From Palsa-504 sp963790065 (GTDB lineage: Bacteria; Actinomycetota; Actinomycetes; Streptosporangiales; Streptosporangiaceae): a DNA stretch of 64,000 nt. The notes under the pieces are model-generated. The model saw only the letters and a list, made by a program, of their open reading frames with translations. It did no database searches and was not told the origin of the DNA. The position numbers and the translations under genes were made by a program. The stretch is taken from the NCBI GenBank assembly GCA_963790065.1, contig CAWBNK010000018.1, forward strand, positions 218,138 through 282,137. Reading direction: 5' to 3'. Positions 59,193-64,000 of this stretch are shown in pieces (the first letter of the stretch is position 1; each line of letters begins with the position of its first letter).

Positions 59193-59891
59193 ATGAGCAG
59201 AACGTACGCGGAACTGCCCGGGCTGATGACGCTGATGACCGGGGACGAGAAGCACGGGCCGAGTGCCACGTCGACCCTCGACGTGCTGTGGGTGCTGTAC
59301 GACCGGGTGCTGCGGGTGTCGCCGGACCGGCTGGATGATCCCGGCCGGGACCGGTTCCTGCTGTCCAAGGGGCACGGGCCGGCCGCCTATTACGCGGTGC
59401 TGGCGGCCAAGGGGTTCATCCCGGAGTCGTGGCTGGCCGGATTCGGGTCGGCCGACTCGCGGCTGGGCTATCACCCGGACCGCAACCTGGTACCGGGCGT
59501 GGAGATCTCCAGCGGGTCGCTGGGTCACGGGCTGCCGATCGGGGTGGGCGTGGCGCACGGGCTGATCGCCCCGGGGCTGCCCGCCGTTGGTGGTCGAGCG
59601 CCGCGGGTGTTCGTCCTGGTCGGCGACGCAGAGCTGGACGAGGGCAGCAACAGCGAGGCCATCGTGTACGCGGGCGCGGCCGGGCTGCCGAACCTGACGG
59701 TGGTGGCGGTGGACAACCAGTCGTCCTCCTGGGGCTGGGGGCCGGGCGGGATCGAGGCGCACTTCGCGGTGGCCGGCTGGTCGGTGACGCGGGTGAACGG
59801 CCGCGACCACGCCGAGCTGGAAGCGGCGTTCGAGGCGAGCGGTGACGGGCGGCCGCGGCTGGTCGTGGCCACGGTGGAGGGAAAGTCATGA
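59193..59891 (+). CDS. Transketolase N-terminal half (TPP-binding subunit)
   Basis: 232 residues. MTGDEKHGPSATSTLDVLWV, FLLSKGHGPAAYYAVLA, and the TPP motif GDAELDEGSNSEAI (a GDGxL-N variant) with VDNQSS. A separate half-gene; the C-terminal half overlaps its stop (ATGA). Split transketolases occur in many prokaryotes. Whether it works in the pentose phosphate path or a specialised sugar route is not known; the next gene is an aldo/keto reductase, which hints at the latter. Confidence 0.94.
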   Translation: MSRTYAELPGLMTLMTGDEKHGPSATSTLDVLWVLYDRVLRVSPDRLDDPGRDRFLLSKGHGPAAYYAVLAAKGFIPESWLAGFGSADSRLGYHPDRNLVPGVEISSGSLGHGLPIGVGVAHGLIAPGLPAVGGRAPRVFVLVGDAELDEGSNSEAIVYAGAAGLPNLTVVAVDNQSSSWGWGPGGIEAHFAVAGWSVTRVNGRDHAELEAAFEASGDGRPRLVVATVEGKS

Positions 59892-60796
59892 CGGACATGC
59901 GGACGGTTTTTTCTGACGCCGCTTCGGCGCTGCTCGATGAGGACCCGCTGGCGGCGGTGGTGCTGGCGGAGATCTCGGCCGACCTGTTCGCCAAGGCGGC
60001 GGCGCGGCATCCGGAGCGGGTGCTGAACGTGGGGATCAGGGAGCAGCTCATGGTCAGCGTGGCAGGCGGGCTGGCGCTGGCCGGGCTGCGGCCGATCGTG
60101 CACACCTACGCGCCGTTCCTGGTCGAGCGGGCGTTCGAGCAGGTCAAGCTGGATCTGGCGCATCAGGGCGCACGGGCCGTGCTGGTCAGCATCGGCGCGT
60201 CCTACGACGCGGCCCGGGGCGGCCGCACGCACCAAGCGCCCGAGGACGTGGCGCTGATCGACGCCCTGCCGGGGTTCACCGTGCAGGTGCCGGGGCATCC
60301 GGATGAGGTGCGCGGGCTGCTGCGCGGGGCGGTGGGAGTGCTTGATTCCGGTTCGACGTACCTGCGGCTGTCGGCCGAGGCCAACCGGGAGGCGCTGCCG
60401 CTGTGGCCGGGGCTGCAGGTGGTGCGTTCGGGTCGCCGGGCCGTGGTGGTGGCGGTGGGTCCGATGCTGTCGCCGGTGCTCGACGCGGTGGGCGACCTGG
60501 ACGTGACCGTGGCCTACGCGACGACCGTGCGGCCGTTCGACGGGGAGGGGCTGCGGGCGCTGGCGGCGGCCGCGGCGGGGACGGTGGTGCTGGTCGAGCC
60601 GTACCTGGCCGGGACGTCGGCGCACGTGGTGTCTGAGGCGCTCGCCGGGCGGCCGCACCGGCTGCTCAGCGTGGGGGTGCCGCGGGCGGAGCTGCGACGG
60701 TACGGGCAGCCCGCCGATCACGCGGCGCAGCACGGGCTGGACGCGGCGGGGATCCGGCGTTCGGTGACCGGGTTCGTTTTCGCGGATTTGACTTAG
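59888..60796 (+). CDS. Transketolase C-terminal half
   Basis: 302 residues. Pyrimidine-binding domain: VLAEISADLFAKAAARHPERVLNVGIREQ (a region with the catalytic Glu in GIREQ), GLALAGLRPIVHTYAPFLVERAFEQVK, and then the C-terminal domain with VVRSGRRAVVVAVGPM and VVLVEPYLAGTS. Together with the overlapping N-terminal half it rebuilds a full transketolase (E1-type arrangement). It is the middle gene of a three-gene run with the AKR. Confidence 0.93.
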   Translation: MTDMRTVFSDAASALLDEDPLAAVVLAEISADLFAKAAARHPERVLNVGIREQLMVSVAGGLALAGLRPIVHTYAPFLVERAFEQVKLDLAHQGARAVLVSIGASYDAARGGRTHQAPEDVALIDALPGFTVQVPGHPDEVRGLLRGAVGVLDSGSTYLRLSAEANREALPLWPGLQVVRSGRRAVVVAVGPMLSPVLDAVGDLDVTVAYATTVRPFDGEGLRALAAAAAGTVVLVEPYLAGTSAHVVSEALAGRPHRLLSVGVPRAELRRYGQPADHAAQHGLDAAGIRRSVTGFVFADLT

Positions 60797-60853
60797 AGCG
60801 CGCTCCATGTCGCATGCTCGGTGGGGCGCGTCGAAGCTCGGGAGGAGTCCGCG

Positions 60854-61858
60854 ATGAGGTACCGCACGATCGGCAGCATCCCGGCGACCAGGCGAGAGGT
60901 GAGCGTGCTGAGCCTGGGCGCGATGCTGATGGGCAGCCGGACCGACGAGGCGACGTCGTTCGCGATCCTCGACCGGTACGTCGAGGCGGGCGGGACGTTC
61001 ATCGACACCTCAGGCAACTACGCGTTCTGGGTCAACGGCACGCAGGGCGGGGAGAGCGAGGAACTGCTCGGCCGCTGGCGGCGCAGCCGCGGCATCGGGG
61101 ACGAGATCGTCATCGCGACCAAGGTCGGGGCGCGGCCGGTGGTGCCGAGCACCGGTTTCGTGGATGACGCGGGCCAGGCGGTCGAGATGGAAGGGCTGTC
61201 GGCCAAGGTGATCCGGGAGTCCGCCGAGCGGAGCATGGAGCGGCTCGGGGTGAGCCGGCTGGACCTGATGTACGCGCACATCGACGATCTTGCGGTGCCG
61301 GTGGAGGAGACGGTGGGGGCGTTCGGGGAGCTGGTCGCTGCGGGTGAGGTCGGGCTGCTCGGGGTGAGTAACCACTGGGCGTGGCGGGTGGAGCGGGCTC
61401 GTTCGGCGGCCGCGGCGGCGGGGGTGCCGGGATACGAGGTGCTGCAGTATCACCACACCTACCTGCGGCAGCGTGCCGACCTGCCGGGGCGGCGGTCGGC
61501 GGACGGCCAGGCCGGGGTGGCGAGCGGGGACCTGCTCAGCTACCTGCGGGCCGAGCCCGGGCTCACGCTGGTGGCGTACTCGCCGCTGCTGAGCGGCGGC
61601 TACGTCCGGGCCGACCGGCCGTTGGGGCCGGAGTTCGACCACGCGGGCACGGCGGCGCGGCTTTCGGCTTTGCGGTCCGTGGTGGCGGAGACCGGGGCGA
61701 CGGCCAACCAGGTGGTGCTGGCCTGGCTGATGGGCGGGGAGATACCGGTTGTTCCGCTGGTGGGGGCGTCGTCGGTAGCGCAGCTGGACGAGAGCCTGGC
61801 GGCGGTGGACCTGGAGCTGACCGCGGAGCAGCGGGAGCGGCTGGACGAGGCGGGCTGA
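60854..61858 (+). CDS. Aldo/keto reductase
   Basis: 334 residues from ATG 60854 with GGAGGAG six bases upstream. Catalytic tetrad: Asp in TFIDTSGNYAFW, Tyr in SGNYAFW, Lys in IVIATKVGARPVV, His in LMYAHIDDLAV. The C-terminal cofactor region is PVVPLVGASSVAQLDESL. NADPH-dependent aldehyde/ketone or sugar reduction. It lies 57 bases after the split transketolase, probably on the same message, and could act on its sugar product. Confidence 0.93.
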   Translation: MRYRTIGSIPATRREVSVLSLGAMLMGSRTDEATSFAILDRYVEAGGTFIDTSGNYAFWVNGTQGGESEELLGRWRRSRGIGDEIVIATKVGARPVVPSTGFVDDAGQAVEMEGLSAKVIRESAERSMERLGVSRLDLMYAHIDDLAVPVEETVGAFGELVAAGEVGLLGVSNHWAWRVERARSAAAAAGVPGYEVLQYHHTYLRQRADLPGRRSADGQAGVASGDLLSYLRAEPGLTLVAYSPLLSGGYVRADRPLGPEFDHAGTAARLSALRSVVAETGATANQVVLAWLMGGEIPVVPLVGASSVAQLDESLAAVDLELTAEQRERLDEAG

Positions 61859-62153
61859 CGCGGTTCGCGTTAGCTGGTTGGTGCCGCGCTGCCTTCTCTG
61901 GTGGCCGACGTGCTCCGTGCGGAGATGTAGAAGTACGCACCGAAGGTGTACGGACGTAAGGTGCGTACTTCTGCGTTGCCGGTGGTGGGGTTTCCACGAG
62001 CTCTATGGCTGACGGCGGGTTCGGGTAGGCTCTCTGACCTGGAGGCCATCGGGGTCGGTGGCTTACCCGTCCCGAGGCGGCTTCGGGGGCGCGACACACT
62101 GCGACCTTCGTGTATCCGTCGTGTGATCTTCGCCGGGCACAATCTATCTTCGG
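61859..62153. other. Intergenic region with hairpin ahead of tRNA-Arg
   Basis: 295 bases with one 13-bp hairpin (61929-61972) and no gene I can support. Confidence 0.4.
61929..61972. terminator. Perfect hairpin after the AKR gene
   Basis: Arms AGAAGTACGCACC (61929-61941) and GGTGCGTACTTCT (61960-61972), 18-base loop. Probably the transcript end of the transketolase/AKR operon. Confidence 0.65.
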
Positions 62154-62227
62154 GCGCCCGTAGCTCAGCCGGACAGAGCAGCTGCCTTCTAAGCAGCGGG
62201 TCGCGGGTTCGAATCCTGCCGGGCGCG
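62154..62227 (+). tRNA. tRNA-Arg (anticodon TCT)
   Basis: 74 bases without encoded CCA. Acceptor GCGCCCG pairs with CGGGCGC and discriminator G (62220-62227). D arm GCTC...GAGC, anticodon arm GCTGC-CTTCTAA-GCAGC with anticodon TCT, reading AGA (Arg). T arm GCGGG-TTCGAAT-CCTGC. This rare-codon tRNA is a common integration target in high-GC actinomycetes, and integrase remnants follow directly. Confidence 0.95.
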
Positions 62228-62279
62228 CTCGACCAGAACCGCAGCTCAAGGCTCATATCGCCATGGCGGCCGGTGATGC

Positions 62280-62606
62280 TCACGTAGCCCTCCCCCGCCG
62301 TCGTGCCCGTTGCGTGCCCGATGGCCTGGTCTCGGACCGTCCCAGCTCGGCCGCCGCGCGGCTGCTCAGCGCGTCCGCGATGGCCTGCTGCCGCTCGTCA
62401 CTGCCATGCAGGTAGCCCATAGCGGCGCGAGCTGTCGAGTGCCCCATGCGGTCCATCAGCTCACGCAGGTTAGCGCCCTCGTTCGCCGCGAACTGGTTAC
62501 CGGTATGCCGCAGGTCGTGGAAGTGGATCGGCGGGAGCCTGGCCGCGCGCAGCGCCGGGTGCCAGACACGGCGGCAGAAGTTACTACGCCTCAGCGGCCT
62601 GCCCTC
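62280..62606 (-). pseudogene. Truncated tyrosine integrase (C-terminal part)
   Basis: About 109 codons of phage/ICE integrase. Recognisable text: GRPLRRSNFCRRVW, FHDLRHTGNQFAANEGANL (with the R-x-x-R/HxxR region: HDLRHT), MDRMGHSTARAAMGYLHGS (G-H and the catalytic Tyr in MGYLHG), then IADALSSR and a tail with GTQRARRRGRAT. The N-terminal arm-binding and core parts are gone; the reading frame runs back into a tRNA 3' end (62614-62641) instead. It is oriented toward tRNA-Arg 53 bases away. Confidence 0.85.
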
Positions 62607-62613
62607 GGAGGCT

Positions 62614-62641
62614 GGGGGTTCGAGTCCCTCCGAGCGCGCCA
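62614..62641 (+). other. Foreign tRNA 3' end (possible attachment remnant)
   Basis: GGGGG-TTCGAGT-CCCTC forms a T arm, followed by CGAGCGC, discriminator G and CCA (62639-62641). No 5' half exists, so it is a 3' fragment. It differs from tRNA-Arg(TCT) and carries CCA. It is fused to the truncated integrase at about 62608, a typical att-site scar. Confidence 0.6.
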
Positions 62642-62759
62642 GGCCACAGGCCACTTGCGATCATGAACCGGCCCCGACCGTAGCCAAGCCGCTCACACTC
62701 TGATGCTCTTCGATGGCGGGAGCTTGGCACGCACGCGCCGCCGGGGCGACAATGCGGGG

Positions 62760-63758
62760 ATGGCTGGTGATGACGGCAGGGCCGAGGTGCAGCTCGACGA
62801 AGACACCCTGGCCCGCCGCCGCCGCGACCTCGGCGAGGACCACCCCGACACCCTGGCCGCCGCCAACGCCTTGGCCGTCAGCCTGCGTGCGGCCGGGGAG
62901 TACCAGGCGGCCCGGGAGCTAGACGAAGACACCCTGGCCCGCCGCCGCCGCGTCCTGGGCGAGGACCACCCCGACACCCTGGCCTCCGCCGACGGCCTGG
63001 CCGTCAGCCTGCGTGCGGTCGGCGGGCTCCCCGGCGCCCTGACCGCCGCCAGCAACCTCGCCACCATCGTTCGTCACCCCGGCGAGTACCAGGCGGCCCG
63101 GGAACTGGGCGAAGACACCCTGGCCCGCCGCCGCCGCGTCCTGGGCGAGGACCACCCCGACACCCTGACCTCCGCCAACGGCCTGGCCATCAGCTTGCGT
63201 GCGGTCAGCGAGCACCAGGCGGCCCGGGAACTGGCCGAAGACACCCTGGCCCGCCGCCGCCGCGTCCTGGGCGAGGACCACCCCGACACCCTGGCCTCGG
63301 CCGACAACCTGGCCGTCAGCCTGCAGGGGGTCCGCGGGCAGGCGGCCCGGGAGCTGGGCGAAGACACCCTGGCCCGCCGCCGCCGCGTCCTGGGCGAGGA
63401 CCACCCCGACACCTTGACCTCCGCCGACAACCTCGCCATGATCCTGGGCCGGGTCGGCGAGCACCAGGCGGCCCGGGAACTGGCCGAAGACACCCTGGCC
63501 CGCCGCCGCCGCGTCCTGGGCGAGGACCACCCCGACACCCTGGCCTCCGCCTTCATCCTCGCCGGCGAGCTGTTCGAGCTGGGCGAGTACCAGGCGGCCA
63601 AGGAGCTGAACGAAGACATCCTGGCCCGCCGCCGCCGCGTCCTGGGCGAGGACCACCCCGACACCGGAGCCTCGGCCACCTTCGCCATCTTCCTGCGCAC
63701 GCCGCGGCCGCTCTTGAAAACCCTTGGCTGGGTTTCCCGAAGACGACGTGCGGGTTGA
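62760..63758 (+). CDS. Kinesin-light-chain-type TPR repeat protein (likely fragment)
   Basis: 332 residues from ATG 62760. Seven 42-residue TPR units, each with the core EDTLARRRRVLGEDHPDTL and the helix AxxLAVSLRAxGxxQAAREL. This is the TPR_10/12 form usually found as the C-terminal sensor of STAND NTPases (NB-ARC, FxSxx-COOH or similar) in actinomycetes. No NTPase domain is present, and the last unit breaks up into LLKTLGWVSRRRRAG, so both ends look truncated. The DNA of the units is nearly identical (126-base period with one 186 and one 123). Confidence 0.8.
   Translation: MAGDDGRAEVQLDEDTLARRRRDLGEDHPDTLAAANALAVSLRAAGEYQAARELDEDTLARRRRVLGEDHPDTLASADGLAVSLRAVGGLPGALTAASNLATIVRHPGEYQAARELGEDTLARRRRVLGEDHPDTLTSANGLAISLRAVSEHQAARELAEDTLARRRRVLGEDHPDTLASADNLAVSLQGVRGQAARELGEDTLARRRRVLGEDHPDTLTSADNLAMILGRVGEHQAARELAEDTLARRRRVLGEDHPDTLASAFILAGELFELGEYQAAKELNEDILARRRRVLGEDHPDTGASATFAIFLRTPRPLLKTLGWVSRRRRAG
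62799..63690 (+). repeat. Seven homogenised 126-bp repeats
   Basis: Units start at 62799, 62925, 63111, 63237, 63360, 63486 and 63612. Spacing is 126 except 186 (a 60-base insertion) and 123. A core of about 55 bases encoding EDTLARRRRVLGEDHPDTL is conserved at DNA level, which implies recent unequal recombination. Confidence 0.92.
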
Positions 63759-63860
63759 AGTGCGGGTGTCCTCCCCCGAACCCGCCGTAGGAGTATTCAC
63801 GACAGCCGGAAGCGGAAGGTCGTTCGATAGCGCCGTCCCGCCGAGAACATGGCCTACGCA

Positions 63861-64000
63861 TTACGGACCCGAGCGGATGCGGCGTGCCCGCTGCGTGCCC
63901 GATCGGCCGGTCAATACGGGGAACTCACGGTCACTCCTGGACAGCTCAATAGGCTGACTCACCTGCGGACGGGCAGGCTGACCCGCTGCGCAAACAGACC
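63861..64000 (-). other. Possible second integrase tail at the window edge
   Basis: Minus-strand frame open from the edge to TAA at 63863-63861, ending TGRSGTQRARRIRSGP. The GTQRAR segment and the underlying CGTGCCCGCTGCGTGCCCGAT (63883-63903) repeat the end of the truncated integrase (62302-62322, 20 of 21 bases). I cannot tell whether it is coding. Confidence 0.35.

Noticed and set aside
58074..59810. 578-codon frame as a long CbiB
   Set aside because: The part beyond 59096 is antisense to the transketolase gene; CbiB motifs begin after ATG 59096.
62799..63690. CRISPR array
   Set aside because: Regular repeats of 126 bases are in-frame TPR coding units, not short palindromic repeats with unique spacers; no cas genes nearby.

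Overview
The window is high-GC actinomycete chromosome. Support comes from GTG starts with GGAGG-type ribosome sites, many 4-base ATGA/GTGA gene overlaps, mycothiol-linked DinB/maleylpyruvate-isomerase proteins, a DUF397/XRE/DUF574 regulatory cluster, a Ser/Thr kinase with extracellular tail, a group II truncated globin, and an aerobic-type CobH. I would guess Streptosporangiales, Treboniaceae or Catenulispora-like, but the sequence alone does not settle the genus. Most of the window is ordinary chromosome; the right end (about 62.1 kb onward) looks like the scar of an integrated element.

Layout. 1-1.5 kb: end of a LacI regulator coupled to a PfkB sugar kinase. 1.7-10.6 kb: a small beta-rich protein, a secreted S53 peptidase, an ArsR-type regulator with its MFS exporter, an HNH nuclease, prolyl oligopeptidase, and an MscS channel overlapping a globin. 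10.6-16.9 kb: DinB protein, proline-rich membrane protein plus Ser/Thr kinase, VOC protein, and a DrrAB-like ABC exporter divergent from a MarR regulator with a clear operator. 16.9-20.9 kb: EttA, a GGDEF protein and an SSB paralogue. 21.2-26.3 kb: a tightly overlapping histidine/urocanate operon (hutU, M20 amidohydrolase, hutF) followed by an aldo/keto reductase. 26.3-28.2 kb: a gene graveyard with palindromic elements, a collapsed P-loop kinase, and VOC and AraC fragments around an HtrA-like protease. 28.2-32.7 kb: two coupled dynamin-type GTPases. 32.8-36.5 kb: corrin genes (cysG-type, a BluB-CobT fusion, cobH). 36.8-39.7 kb: glycan genes (GT2, GtrA, an SQD1-like UDP-sulfoquinovose synthase). 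39.8-44 kb: metallo-hydrolase-like protein, DUF6504, DUF4262, glyA, nucleoside hydrolase. 44-47.8 kb: an anti-sigma-like ATPase and the XRE/DUF397/DUF574 cluster. 48-52.3 kb: secreted protein, two-component system, and a membrane-tethered sigma-like protein. 52.3-61.9 kb: PfkB plus ADP-ribosylglycohydrolase, VOC, mycothiol-type enzyme, Ohr, cobQ, a small membrane protein, cbiB, split transketolase, AKR. 62.1-64 kb: tRNA-Arg(TCT), truncated integrase joined to a foreign tRNA 3' end, and a homogenised kinesin-light-chain-type TPR protein.

How it fits together. The cobalamin genes lie in two blocks about 20 kb apart (cysG/bluB-cobT/cobH and cobQ/cbiB) and belong to one pathway. The hut genes degrade urocanate. 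The most unusual signals are a short dispersed element built around CCGTTCGG that sits both between genes and inside reading frames, translated G-rich and palindromic insertions in hutF and cbiB, a sigma-region-2 protein welded to a membrane anchor and BACON-like domain, a BluB-CobT fusion with a triplicated N-terminal unit, and the integration scar at the right end.
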